Shown one piece after another: positions 1 to 7,822 of a stretch of DNA of 64,000 nt (the stretch's first letter is position 1; each line of letters opens with the position of its first letter). The DNA is taken from assembly GCF_943913955.1 (NCBI RefSeq), contig NZ_CALUAE010000017.1, forward strand, positions 1 through 64,000, read 5' to 3'. The stretch comes from Mycolicibacterium bacteremicum (GTDB lineage: Bacteria; Actinomycetota; Actinomycetes; Mycobacteriales; Mycobacteriaceae). The notes under the pieces were generated by a model, which worked only from the letters and a program-made list of their open reading frames with translations, ran no database searches and had not been told where the DNA came from. Made by a program: the position numbers and the translations under genes.

Positions 1-87
1 CAGCCGGGTTGCGGTGACGAGCCGGTGCCGTGCCGGGGAGGGCGTGCTGAGCAGGCCCAGCGCCAGCAGGATCGCCGCGGTGCTCAT
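1..87 (-). CDS. TadB-like type II secretion/pilus membrane protein, N-terminal fragment
   Basis: Only the first 29 codons are inside the window; the gene runs off the left edge. The start ATG at 87 overlaps the stop of the TadA-type ATPase gene (ATGA), so the two are translationally coupled. The visible N-terminus is short and hydrophobic (AILLALGLLST), as expected for the first membrane segment of a TadB/GspF-like platform protein. The assignment rests mainly on synteny with Rv3658c, which follows the TadA ATPase in M. tuberculosis. Confidence 0.6.
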   Translation of the reverse strand, partial: MSTAAILLALGLLSTPSPARHRLVTATRL

Positions 88-1244
88 CCGACCTTCCGGC
101 CGTCGAGCAGGGCCCGCAATTGCGCCATCCCGCAGTCGAACCCGCGACCGATGTGCCAGGCGGTGCGCGTCCGCACCCACCCGTCGGCATCGCGCCCGAG
201 GACCGCGATCTCATTCAGTCGCCGCGCCCCGTGCCGGTCGCGTCCGACGTGCAGTACCACCTGGACGGCGGCGGCGAGCTGGCTGTGCAGCGCGGCCCGG
301 TCCAGGCCACCGAGGCCGGCCAGTGCCTCCAACCGGGCCGGCACCTCGCCGGCGCTGTTGGCGTGGACGGTGCCGGCGCCGCCGTCATGGCCGGTGTTCA
401 GCGCGGTCAACAGGTCCACCACCTCGGCGCCGCGGACCTCGCCGACCACGATCCGATCGGGTCGCATGCGCAGGGCCTGGCGCACCAGATCGCGCACCGT
501 GACTTCGCCGACGCCCTCGATATTCGCCCCGCGGGCCACCAGTTTCACCACGTGCGGATGCTGCGGCGCCAGCTCGGCGGCATCCTCGACGCAGATGATC
601 CGCTCCCGGTCGGCGACCGTCCCCAGGACCGCCGACAGCAAGGTGGTCTTTCCCGCGCCGGTGCCCCCGCAGATCAGGAACGCCAGTCGGGCACCGACGA
701 TCTGGGCCAGCAGATCGGCCGCCGGCGCGGCGATGGCTCCGGCACCGATGAGGGCGCTCAGATCCTGGCGGGCCGGCCGCAGCACCCGCAGTGAGATGCA
801 GGTGCCCGCGGCGGCGACCGGTGGCAGCACGGCGTGAAGGCGGACCGGGTCGGTACCCAGGCAGCTCAGATGGCCGTCCACCCAGGGTTGGCTGTCATCG
901 AGTCGGCGGCCGGCCGACAGCGCGAGTCGCTGCGCCAGCCGGCGCACCGCATCCTCGTCGGGAAACCGGACGGCGCTACGCCGCAGGCCGTCACCGTCGT
1001 CCACCCAGACCGCATCCGGCGCGGTGACCAGGACGTCGGTGGTGCCCGCGGACCGCAGCAGCGGGTCGAGCAGACCGGCACCGGTGAGCTCGGTGGCCAG
1101 GCTGCGCATACTGCTGAGCACCTCGGTATCACCGAGCAGCCCACCGGATTCGGCGCGGATGGCCTCGGCGACCACGGCGGGCCGCAGCGGACTCCCCTCC
1201 CCGGCAAGGCGTTCCCGGACCCGGTCGATCAGCGCGTCGCTCAT
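84..1244 (-). CDS. TadA/VirB11-family secretion ATPase (Rv3659c-like)
   Basis: A 386-residue cytoplasmic ATPase of the type II/IV secretion superfamily, which powers Flp/Tad pilus assembly. The Walker A motif GGTGAGKTT is clear, followed by the Asp-box ICVEDAAEL and the Walker B-like RIVVGEVRG, then a conserved His region (LTALNTGHDGGAGTVHAN). The start is MSDALIDRV at 1244; the frame remains open further upstream, but that part lies in a 65-bp tandem duplication and is probably not part of the protein. It is followed by tadB with an ATGA overlap and preceded by ssd. In M. tuberculosis the same order (ssd, tadA, tadB) is found. Length is in the normal range for mycobacterial homologues. Confidence 0.9.
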   Translation of the reverse strand: MSDALIDRVRERLAGEGSPLRPAVVAEAIRAESGGLLGDTEVLSSMRSLATELTGAGLLDPLLRSAGTTDVLVTAPDAVWVDDGDGLRRSAVRFPDEDAVRRLAQRLALSAGRRLDDSQPWVDGHLSCLGTDPVRLHAVLPPVAAAGTCISLRVLRPARQDLSALIGAGAIAAPAADLLAQIVGARLAFLICGGTGAGKTTLLSAVLGTVADRERIICVEDAAELAPQHPHVVKLVARGANIEGVGEVTVRDLVRQALRMRPDRIVVGEVRGAEVVDLLTALNTGHDGGAGTVHANSAGEVPARLEALAGLGGLDRAALHSQLAAAVQVVLHVGRDRHGARRLNEIAVLGRDADGWVRTRTAWHIGRGFDCGMAQLRALLDGRKVG

Positions 1245-1375
1245 GCGGTCCCCTCGCAGGCTCGGGCCCCGCATGCCACCCCTCGATTCGCTCCGCAAGC
1301 GTCGCTCATGCGGTCCCCTCGCAGGCTCGGGCCCCGCATGCCACCCCTCGATTCGCTCCGCAAGCGTCGCTCATG
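1234..1375 (-). repeat. 65-bp tandem duplication carrying two 22-codon mini-ORFs between ssd and tadA
   Basis: Two copies of a 65-bp unit (1234-1298 and 1299-1363) plus a 12-bp partial third copy lie between ssd and tadA; by eye the copies look identical. On the minus strand each copy encodes the same 22-codon frame (MSDACGANRG..., three Cys), at 1306-1374 and 1241-1309. Each frame starts in an ATGA overlap with the previous stop and ends in an ATGA overlap with the next start. This gives the chain ssd stop, mini-ORF, mini-ORF, tadA start. A unit of 65 nt (66 minus 1) is the length needed to keep this overlap register. Whether the peptides are made is unknown. Confidence 0.85.
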
Positions 1376-2432
1376 ATGCCGCCGCCACCGGTTGCCCCCG
1401 CAGCACCCGCAGCACCTTCGCCGCGGCGGTCGCCAGCGGCGAGCGGGCGCCCAGCTGCAAGCCACCACGTTCCAGCCCGATCGCCAGTCCGGGCTGGGGT
1501 CGCATGGTCGCCAGCAGCGGGAGGCCGACCCCGGTGGCCAGGTCGGCGGCGCGCAGTCCGCCGGGCGCGGGGCCGCGAACCACGAGACCGAGATTGGGGT
1601 TCACCGACCGCGCCCAGTCGGCGAGCGCACCGGCGGCCACTGCGGCGCGGACATCGGCGCGGGTGATCACCACCACCAGATCCGCCGACTGCAGCGCCAC
1701 CTCGGTGACCGCGGTGGCCCGGCGCGGGGTGTCGCAGACGACGGTGACCCCGGCGCGCCGGCCGGCCGCGATGACGGCCGACAACGGCCCGGCCTCGATC
1801 TCCCCACCGCCGCGGCCACCCGAGAGCACCGTCACCGCGCGCCGGGTCGGCAGCGCGGCGCGCAGCGCGTCGAAGCCGAGCCGGCCGTCACGCAACGCCA
1901 GGTCCGGCCAACGCAGACCGGCCACCCCTTCGGTGCCCAGAGCCAGATCGATACCTCCGCTCCACGGATCGGCGTCGATCAGCAGCGCCGACTCCGCCGC
2001 GAGCGCCAGCGCGGTGGCGAACAGTGACGCACCGGCGCCGCCACAACCACCCAGCACGGCGAGGACGGCGCCCTCCCGGCCATCGGAACCGCAATCGGCG
2101 GCCGCGGCGGCGAAGGCCGCCACCAGTTCCTCGTCCTGGTCCGGCAGTCGGAAGATGTGTTGGGCGCCAACGCTTGCCGCGACCCGCCACTCCTGGACTC
2201 CGGGGGTATCGCGCCCCACCAGCAGCACCCGTTCCCGGCGCGGCAGGTCGGCAGCCGCCAGCCCGCCGGCCGCAGGAACATCGAGCACCACGGCCACCGC
2301 GTTGAGCCAGGCCGCCCGGCCGGACGGGCGCTCGGTGTGCACCACCCGCAGCCCGGCAGCGGCGGCGACCCGATCCACGTCGTCACGCAGGGCCGGGTCC
2401 TGCACCAGGGCGAGCAAGGCGGTCGATGTCAC
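1371..2432 (-). CDS. ssd: Septum site-determining / CpaE-like P-loop protein Ssd (Rv3660c-like)
   Basis: A 353-residue MinD/ParA-type protein. The region LAVLGGCGGAGASLFATALA holds a deviant Walker A with no standard GKT lysine, followed by LLIDADPWSGGIDLALG and the VVCDTPRRA segment typical of the fold. M. tuberculosis Ssd is about 350 residues and its overexpression blocks septation. I chose the GTG start at 2432 (VTSTALLALVQDP), which matches that length; the open frame extends further but runs through the 6C RNA region. It lies upstream of the Tad genes, consistent with a CpaE-like role in pilus localisation. Confidence 0.85.
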   Translation of the reverse strand: MTSTALLALVQDPALRDDVDRVAAAAGLRVVHTERPSGRAAWLNAVAVVLDVPAAGGLAAADLPRRERVLLVGRDTPGVQEWRVAASVGAQHIFRLPDQDEELVAAFAAAAADCGSDGREGAVLAVLGGCGGAGASLFATALALAAESALLIDADPWSGGIDLALGTEGVAGLRWPDLALRDGRLGFDALRAALPTRRAVTVLSGGRGGGEIEAGPLSAVIAAGRRAGVTVVCDTPRRATAVTEVALQSADLVVVITRADVRAAVAAGALADWARSVNPNLGLVVRGPAPGGLRAADLATGVGLPLLATMRPQPGLAIGLERGGLQLGARSPLATAAAKVLRVLRGQPVAAAS

Positions 2433-2570
2433 CCCTAGAGCGTGCGAGGCGCGGCCGACACCGCACCAGTGGCGAACGCAGATCTGTGGATGAACAGGCG
2501 ACTGTGGATGGAAGACCGCAGTGAAAACGGCGTTCCGCAATCTTGCCGATGACGCAAAGAATTGACGCCG

Positions 2571-2683
2571 AAAATAAAAAGTCCCCCAAAAAGGGACGAC
2601 CCCCGCCAGGGGGGGAGGAGGCGGAGGTCGTCGTGTATCAGCCCCGGGGGGTCGGGCTGATCCACACTCGGCTAAGGCCGAGT
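2571..2683 (-). ncRNA. 6C small RNA (B11)
   Basis: Read on the minus strand, the region folds into the signature of the actinobacterial 6C RNA: two stem-loops whose loops carry runs of six or more C. Hairpin one has an 8-bp stem (2654-2661 with 2637-2644) around a CCCCCC loop. Hairpin two pairs 2626-2632 with 2595-2601 and carries a seven-C run. A short GTCCC/GGGAC hairpin followed by a T-rich stretch (2580-2571) forms the 3' end. A TATAGT hexamer (2696-2691) would put the 5' end near 2683. In M. tuberculosis B11/6C lies in the same place, between Rv3660c and Rv3661. The 5' end is approximate. Confidence 0.88.
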
Positions 2684-2830
2684 GACTGTCACTATACACA
2701 CGGATTCACTGTCCGGCGCAAGTAGCGGACGACTGAATTCGCAGGCAGGGACGAAATTCCTGCAGTTTGCGACAGGTGTCCAGAACTGCCACTTTCCCAG
2801 CGTTGGGAAATCCTTCCCGCATCCGCCCCC

Positions 2831-2843
2831 TATGCTGGGAGCC
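2831..2843 (+). promoter_or_regulatory. Leaderless promoter of the HAD phosphatase gene
   Basis: The hexamer TATGCT at 2831-2836 fits the mycobacterial TANNNT -10 element, and the GTG start codon follows exactly 7 nt later. There is no Shine-Dalgarno sequence in between, so transcription and translation probably start at the same nucleotide (2844). Confidence 0.6.
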
Positions 2844-3719
2844 GTGACGGTAGCTGACGGACCCGCTGATTTTGCCACCGCGACCGATCCCGCACTACAG
2901 GACGGTCAACCCGTTCGCACGGCGGCCTTCTTCGATCTCGACAAGACGGTCATCGCGAAGTCCAGCACCCTCGCTTTCAGCAAACCTTTCTTCGATCAGG
3001 GGCTGCTGAACAGACGCGCCGTTCTCAAGTCCTCGTACGCACAATTTCTCTTCCTCATGTCGGGCGCGGACCACGACCAGATGGATCGGATGCGCACCTA
3101 CCTGACCGATATGTGCACCGGGTGGGACGTCGAACAGGTGCGCTCGGTCGTCGGCGAAACCCTGCACGAGATCGTCGACCCCCTCGTCTTCGCCGAGGCG
3201 GCCAACCTGATCGCCGACCACAAGCTGTGCGGGCGCGATGTCGTCGTGGTGTCGGCATCGGGCGAAGAGATCGTCGCTCCGATCGCGGCCGCACTCGGAG
3301 CCACCCACGCGATGGCCACCCGGATGGTCGTCGCGGACGGCAAGTACACCGGCGAGGTCGCGTTCTACTGCTTCGGCGAGGGCAAGGTCGAGGCGATCCG
3401 GGAGCTCGCCGAACGCGAGGGCTACGCGCTGGAGCACTGCTACGCCTATTCGGATTCGATCACCGATCTGCCGATGCTGGAGGCCGTCGGACATCCCTCG
3501 GTGGTCAATCCCGACCGCGCGTTGCGCAAGGAGGCCGGGGTTCGCGGCTGGCCGGTGCTGGCGTTCACCCGCCCAGTCTCGCTGCGCGACCGACTGCCCG
3601 CGCCCTCCGGTGCCGCCGTCGCCACCACCGTGGCGGTCGGCCTGAGCGCACTGGCCGGCGGCGCGCTGACCTATTCGCTGTTGCGGAAGGTGTTGCCGCG
3701 CACCACTACCCGTCGGTAG
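2844..3719 (+). CDS. HAD-superfamily phosphatase, SerB-like (Rv3661-like)
   Basis: A 291-residue HAD-IB hydrolase of the phosphoserine phosphatase-like group. The nucleophile motif FFDLDKT (Asp31, Asp33), motif II VVVSASGEE, and the acidic motif III YSDSITDLPML are all present, so the enzyme should be active. A C-terminal hydrophobic stretch (AATTVAVGLSALAGGALTYS) looks like a membrane anchor, as in the mycobacterial homologue. The physiological substrate is not known from the sequence. I chose GTG 2844 because it agrees with the M. tuberculosis N-terminus and follows a -10 element by 7 nt; ATG 2832 is an alternative. The Ms1 RNA gene follows. Confidence 0.88.
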   Translation: MTVADGPADFATATDPALQDGQPVRTAAFFDLDKTVIAKSSTLAFSKPFFDQGLLNRRAVLKSSYAQFLFLMSGADHDQMDRMRTYLTDMCTGWDVEQVRSVVGETLHEIVDPLVFAEAANLIADHKLCGRDVVVVSASGEEIVAPIAAALGATHAMATRMVVADGKYTGEVAFYCFGEGKVEAIRELAEREGYALEHCYAYSDSITDLPMLEAVGHPSVVNPDRALRKEAGVRGWPVLAFTRPVSLRDRLPAPSGAAVATTVAVGLSALAGGALTYSLLRKVLPRTTTRR

Positions 3720-3757
3720 CTGAGAACGTCCTCATAACGATCGGGATCAATCCCGGG

Positions 3758-3796
3758 TTGATACTTGATGTGACCGCGGTCACGTAGTACAAAGGA
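3758..3796 (+). promoter_or_regulatory. Ms1 promoter region with a CRP-type palindrome
   Basis: The sequence TGTGACCGCGGTCACG at 3769-3784 matches the CRP consensus TGTGA-N6-TCACA at nine of ten conserved positions; its 14-bp core is a perfect palindrome. It sits between a -35-like TTGATG (3765-3770; an earlier TTGATA is at 3758-3763) and -10 candidates TAGTAC (3785) or TACAAA (3788), just before the expected 5' end of the Ms1 RNA. The promoter elements are inferred; the palindrome is directly visible. Confidence 0.6.
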
Positions 3797-4108
3797 GTGC
3801 ACGGAGCTCGGCAAGGCCAAGGCCACACCGGAAGAGAAGGTGTGATCTCCTGAGTCGGGACTCCCAGCACGGATCACCGGAACCCACGCGGAGCTCAAGC
3901 CGCGATACAGGCAGAAGCGTTGTGGGCCTGCGGAATTGCGAAAAGCGAATGACGATGCCAACCCCTTGGGTGGGGTTGCACCCGTAGCGCATCGCAAGAA
4001 CGCCGAGGCCACCCACACAACCCACCTCAGCACGCTTGGTAACCGGAATCCGTGCTAGCGGGCGGCGAGCCGTGTCAGATGCAAATCTGACAACGGAACG
4101 TCGCCCGC
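3797..4108 (+). ncRNA. Ms1 / MTS2823 RNA (RNA polymerase core-binding sRNA)
   Basis: The roughly 310-nt gene-free stretch between the Rv3661-like and Rv3662c-like genes is where mycobacteria encode MTS2823/Ms1, an abundant stationary-phase RNA that binds the RNA polymerase core and is about 300 nt long. The sequence is rich in short complementary segments (for example CCAACCCC with GGGGTTG near 3960-3975). It ends in a compound hairpin: GCGGGCG 4058-4064 pairs with CGCCCGC 4102-4108, enclosing GTCAGAT-GCAA-ATCTGAC (4074-4091). No protein in this stretch looks coding. The call rests on position, size and structure; the 5' end is approximate. Confidence 0.75.
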
Positions 4109-4109
4109 T

Positions 4110-4895
4110 TCATGTCGCCGGCTTGTCCCGGGCCGCCTCGGCGATCGAGAGTGCCTCGCGCGCACCGGCATGCAGCGCCTGACTACTCAGCACCAGCCAG
4201 GCGCCCAACCCGTTCGGTGTGCCGGAGGCGAACCCGCGCGCCGCCGCGCGATAGTTGCCGGACTGCTTCATCCAGAACATCTCCGGGACACCGAGCCCGT
4301 GCGGATCCAGCCCGCTGGACATCGTGATCAACCGCGACACCGCCCGCGCCACCACACCGTCGGCCGAACCGAACGGCTCCAGGGTCAACAGCTCCCCGTG
4401 CGCGACGGCGGCCAACACGAACGCGGGCACCGACGTCCCTCCGGTCACCAGCTCCGCCAGCATCTCCAGCCGCGGTCCGACCTCCGGTGCCGGCCGGGGC
4501 CGGCCCAGGTGATCGTCGTCCACCAGATCCGCGGCGGCCAACGAATGCAGTCGGGCCAAAGCCTGCAGCGGCGCGCGTTGCCACACCTGGGTCAGCGCGG
4601 TCGCGCCACCTTCGAGCGCCTCGGACACCCGCAGCGCCCCGGCCAGCACCGGATCCGGGTCACCGGACTCGGACAGATTCAGCGAGCCGCCGTCGAGTAC
4701 CGAACTCGCCCGCGCGGCCCGCAGCGCCGCCTCGGCCGCGGTGGCCGGCCAGCCACGTAGATTGGTGCGGTGCCGGTGCGCCCGGCCCAGCGCCTCCCGC
4801 GCCTCGTCGCCGGCAGCGGCAACACCTTCCAGAGACACCAGTGGGGCGAGCGGATCGGTGCTCTTCTGCTCCTCGCGCAAGCGCTCGTCGGTCAT
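4110..4895 (-). CDS. Conserved mycobacterial protein, Rv3662c-like, possible degenerate Fic fold
   Basis: A 261-residue soluble protein of unknown function, syntenic with Rv3662c. Near residues 175-195 the segment AHGELLTLEPFGSADGVVAR resembles the Fic motif (HPFxxGNGR) in spacing, but the catalytic His is Glu and the GNGR part is not kept, so AMPylation activity is unlikely. The start at 4895 (MTDERLREE) follows a TAGCGT hexamer (4908-4903) by exactly 7 nt, which supports a leaderless start. Its stop lies just past the Ms1 terminator hairpin. The Fic relation is my reading of a weak motif, not a certain family call. Confidence 0.7.
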   Translation of the reverse strand: MTDERLREEQKSTDPLAPLVSLEGVAAAGDEAREALGRAHRHRTNLRGWPATAAEAALRAARASSVLDGGSLNLSESGDPDPVLAGALRVSEALEGGATALTQVWQRAPLQALARLHSLAAADLVDDDHLGRPRPAPEVGPRLEMLAELVTGGTSVPAFVLAAVAHGELLTLEPFGSADGVVARAVSRLITMSSGLDPHGLGVPEMFWMKQSGNYRAAARGFASGTPNGLGAWLVLSSQALHAGAREALSIAEAARDKPAT

Positions 4896-5007
4896 CCGCC
4901 ACACGCTAGCCGACCGCTGGGCTTGCAATCTTCGACGTTCGGCGCAGTTCGGCCGCCGTCCGCAGCGCACCCTGTGATGCTCCAACGCCGCTGCAACCTC
5001 TGGTGAC

Positions 5008-5020
5008 TAGGCTCACACCC
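5008..5020 (+). promoter_or_regulatory. Leaderless promoter of acs
   Basis: TAGGCT at 5008-5013 fits the TANNNT -10 element, and the acs ATG at 5021 follows 7 nt later with no ribosome-binding site between them. This supports a leaderless transcript and fixes the start at MSDTTATQ. Confidence 0.6.
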
Positions 5021-6994
5021 ATGAGCGACACCACAGCGACGCAGACCGGCGTGCCCTCAGCCTATCCCCCGCCCGCCGAGTTCGCGGCCAACGCGAACGC
5101 CACCAGTGCTCTCTACGACCAGGCCGAGGCCGACCGGCTGGGGTTCTGGGCCACCCAGGCCAACCGGCTGTCCTGGGCGACGCCGTTCGACGAGGTGCTG
5201 GACTGGTCGGACGCGCCGTTCGCGAAGTGGTTCGTCGGCGGCAAGCTCAATATCGCCTACAACTGCGTGGACCGCCACGTCGAGGCCGGCAACGGTGACC
5301 GGGTGGCCATCCACTGGGAGGGCGAGCCGGTCGGCGACGCCCGCACCATCACCTACGCCCAGTTGCAGGACGAGGTGAACCAGGCGGCCAACACGTTGAC
5401 CGACCTCGGCCTGGGCGCCGGTGACCGGGTGGCCATCTACATGCCGATGGTGCCCGAGGCGATCATCGCGATGCTGGCGTGTGCCCGCCTTGGTGCCATG
5501 CATTCGGTCGTCTTCGCCGGTTTCTCCGCGTCCGCGCTCAAGGCCCGCATCGAGGATGCCCAGGCCAAACTGGTCATCACCTCCGACGGCCAGTTCCGCC
5601 GCGGCAAGGCCGCCCCGCTCAAGGTCGGCGTCGACGAGGCGCTCGAAGGCCTCGGCGACGACAGCCCGGTCGAGCACGTTCTGGTGGTGCGCCGCACCGG
5701 AATCGACACACCGTGGACCGAGGGTCGCGACCTGTGGTGGGACGAGACGGTGCCCAAGGCGTCGGTCGAGCACGCGTACGAGGCCTTCGACTCCGAGCAG
5801 CCACTCTTCCTGCTGTACACCTCGGGCACCACCGGCAAGCCCAAGGGCATCGTGCACACCTCGGGCGGTTACCTGACCCAAGCCTCCTACACCCACCACA
5901 ATGTGTTCGACCTCAAGCCCGAGACCGATGTGTATTGGTGCACAGCCGATATCGGCTGGGTCACCGGGCACACCTACATCGTCTACGGGCCGCTGTCCAA
6001 CGGCGCCACCCAGGTGGTCTACGAGGGCACCCCGGCCTCCCCGGACGAGCACCGCCACTTCCAGGTCATCGAAAAGTACGGTGTCTCAATCTATTACACC
6101 GCCCCCACCGTGGTCCGCACGTTCATGAAGTGGGGCCGCGAACTGGCATACGAACACGACCTGTCCAGCATCCGGTTGCTCGGCTCGGTCGGTGAGCCCA
6201 TCAACCCCGAGGCGTGGCGCTGGTACCGGCTGGTGTTCGGCGGCGACAAGACCCCGATCGTGGACACCTGGTGGCAGACCGAGACCGGCGCGATCATGAT
6301 CTCCCCACTGCCCGGCGTGACCGACTGCAAGCCCGGCTCGGCCATGACACCGCTGCCCGGCATCTCGGCCAAGATCGTCGACGACGACGGCAACGATCTG
6401 GCCCCCGCGGTCGATGGCGCCGAACAGACCACCGGCTATCTGGTGCTCGACAAGCCGTGGCCGTCGATGCTGCGCGGTATCTGGGGCGACGACGAGCGGT
6501 TCCGCGAGACCTACTGGTCGCGCTTCGCCGAGCAGGGGTGGTACTTCGCCGGTGACGGCGCCCGCTACGGCAGCGACGGCGAGATCTGGGTGCTGGGCCG
6601 CATCGACGACGTGATGAACGTGTCGGGACACCGCATCTCGACCGCCGAGGTGGAGTCCGCCCTCGTCGGGCACGCCGGGGTCGCCGAGGCCGCCGTCGTC
6701 GGCGCCACCGACGAGCACACCGGTCAGGGCATCTGCGCCTTCGTCATCCTCAAGAGCCACGCCGCCGAACTGTCGCACGAGCAGATGGTCGACGAGCTGC
6801 GCGCCGAGGTGTCCAAGGAGATCTCACCGATCGCCAAACCCCGTGAGATCCACGTGGTTCCGGAACTGCCGAAGACCCGCAGCGGCAAGATCATGCGGCG
6901 CCTGCTGCGCGATGTGGCCGAGGGCCGCGAGCTCGGTGACACCTCGACCCTGGTCGACCCCAGCGTCTTCGAGGCGATCCGCGCCAGCAAGTAG
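5021..6994 (+). CDS. acs: Acetyl-CoA synthetase
   Basis: A 657-residue AMP-forming acetate-CoA ligase, close to the 651 residues of M. tuberculosis Acs. The enzyme activates acetate through acetyl-AMP to acetyl-CoA in the cytosol. Visible motifs are YTSGTTGKPKG (ATP/AMP-binding P-loop), WWQTETG, the aspartate-containing YFAGDGA, the hinge GRIDDVMNVSGHR, and the C-terminal PKTRSGKIMRR with the conserved catalytic lysine near residue 623, which is the site of reversible acetylation in this family. The mycobacterial acetyltransferase for this lysine is cAMP-dependent, so the enzyme shares the cAMP signal with CRP encoded nearby. Confidence 0.97.
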   Translation: MSDTTATQTGVPSAYPPPAEFAANANATSALYDQAEADRLGFWATQANRLSWATPFDEVLDWSDAPFAKWFVGGKLNIAYNCVDRHVEAGNGDRVAIHWEGEPVGDARTITYAQLQDEVNQAANTLTDLGLGAGDRVAIYMPMVPEAIIAMLACARLGAMHSVVFAGFSASALKARIEDAQAKLVITSDGQFRRGKAAPLKVGVDEALEGLGDDSPVEHVLVVRRTGIDTPWTEGRDLWWDETVPKASVEHAYEAFDSEQPLFLLYTSGTTGKPKGIVHTSGGYLTQASYTHHNVFDLKPETDVYWCTADIGWVTGHTYIVYGPLSNGATQVVYEGTPASPDEHRHFQVIEKYGVSIYYTAPTVVRTFMKWGRELAYEHDLSSIRLLGSVGEPINPEAWRWYRLVFGGDKTPIVDTWWQTETGAIMISPLPGVTDCKPGSAMTPLPGISAKIVDDDGNDLAPAVDGAEQTTGYLVLDKPWPSMLRGIWGDDERFRETYWSRFAEQGWYFAGDGARYGSDGEIWVLGRIDDVMNVSGHRISTAEVESALVGHAGVAEAAVVGATDEHTGQGICAFVILKSHAAELSHEQMVDELRAEVSKEISPIAKPREIHVVPELPKTRSGKIMRRLLRDVAEGRELGDTSTLVDPSVFEAIRASK

Positions 6995-7008
6995 CCGGCG
7001 ACAATCGG

Positions 7009-7734
7009 TCAGGCGATCGGCACGAAGCCGGCGCCTGGCCGATTCTTGCTGGTGATATCCGCCAGCACAGTGGACATCGACATGGTGACGGCCGGGGTGT
7101 GCAGCGGGATGTACTGCACCACGCAGGTCGGCAGTTCCTCGGTGAACGCGCCGTGGATCATGCCGACCAGCCGGTTGTTGACGGTCACGGGCGCGCCGGA
7201 ATCACCGGGCTGACCGCACACCTGGTTGAGGATGGTGCCGGGGTCCTGACCCGGCCCCCAGGTGACGCCGCACGAGTAGCCGGTAGTGCGGCCGAGCTTG
7301 CAGGCGATCTCGCCGAACGCCGGATCCGGGCCGAGACCGTCGATGCGGAACCCGTCGACCGTGTTGACCGGTGCCACCCGCTGCGGATCGAATTCGATCA
7401 CCGCGTAATCGAGGTTGTCGTTGCCGGCGACCATGACACCGAGCGTGCCCGCCGTCGGGACACCCTCCGCGGCGACGACGGCACCGGGGCCGCCGCAGTG
7501 CGCAGAGGTGAACCCGATCAACTTGCCCGCGCCGTCGTGGCCGATCGCGGTGAGCGTGCAGAACGCGTGACCGTCGATCACGATGCCCGAACCGCCACCG
7601 AGGGGGACCGGACCGTCGGCCTGCGCCACCGGGCTCATCGACAGAGCCCCGCCGAACAGCACAGGCGCCAGCACCGCCAGCGAAACGATTCGCGCAATGG
7701 ACTGCCAGCGGTGCCTCAAGGTCTCCCCATTCAT
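7009..7734 (-). CDS. Secreted chymotrypsin-like serine protease (Rv3668c-like)
   Basis: A 241-residue protein with an N-terminal signal sequence (hydrophobic residues about 15-31, cleavage probable near AQAD at 37-40). The trypsin-fold triad is visible: His79 in TSAHC, Asp109 in NDNLDYAVI, and Ser179 in GQPGDSGAP. Cysteine pairs (Cys59/Cys80, Cys145/Cys155) fit an exported disulfide-bonded protease of the streptogrisin group. The substrate is unknown. The gene is convergent with acs, with only 14 bp between the stops. Confidence 0.85.
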   Translation of the reverse strand: MNGETLRHRWQSIARIVSLAVLAPVLFGGALSMSPVAQADGPVPLGGGSGIVIDGHAFCTLTAIGHDGAGKLIGFTSAHCGGPGAVVAAEGVPTAGTLGVMVAGNDNLDYAVIEFDPQRVAPVNTVDGFRIDGLGPDPAFGEIACKLGRTTGYSCGVTWGPGQDPGTILNQVCGQPGDSGAPVTVNNRLVGMIHGAFTEELPTCVVQYIPLHTPAVTMSMSTVLADITSKNRPGAGFVPIA

Positions 7735-7822
7735 TTGGTGGCCGCCATTCTATGTCGGCCGGAAGACAATCCGGCTGTCCCATCGCTTCGCTCGCCCCGG
7801 GAGCATGGCAACATAGCCTTCT

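Noticed and set aside
1024..2493. A 489-codon plus-strand frame opposite ssd and tadA
   Set aside because: Ser/Arg/Pro-rich translation typical of a shadow frame; the minus-strand proteins have clear motifs.
3671..4033. Minus-strand frames of 81-120 codons over the Ms1 region
   Set aside because: They overlap the structured RNA gene, have no ribosome-binding site and no family similarity.
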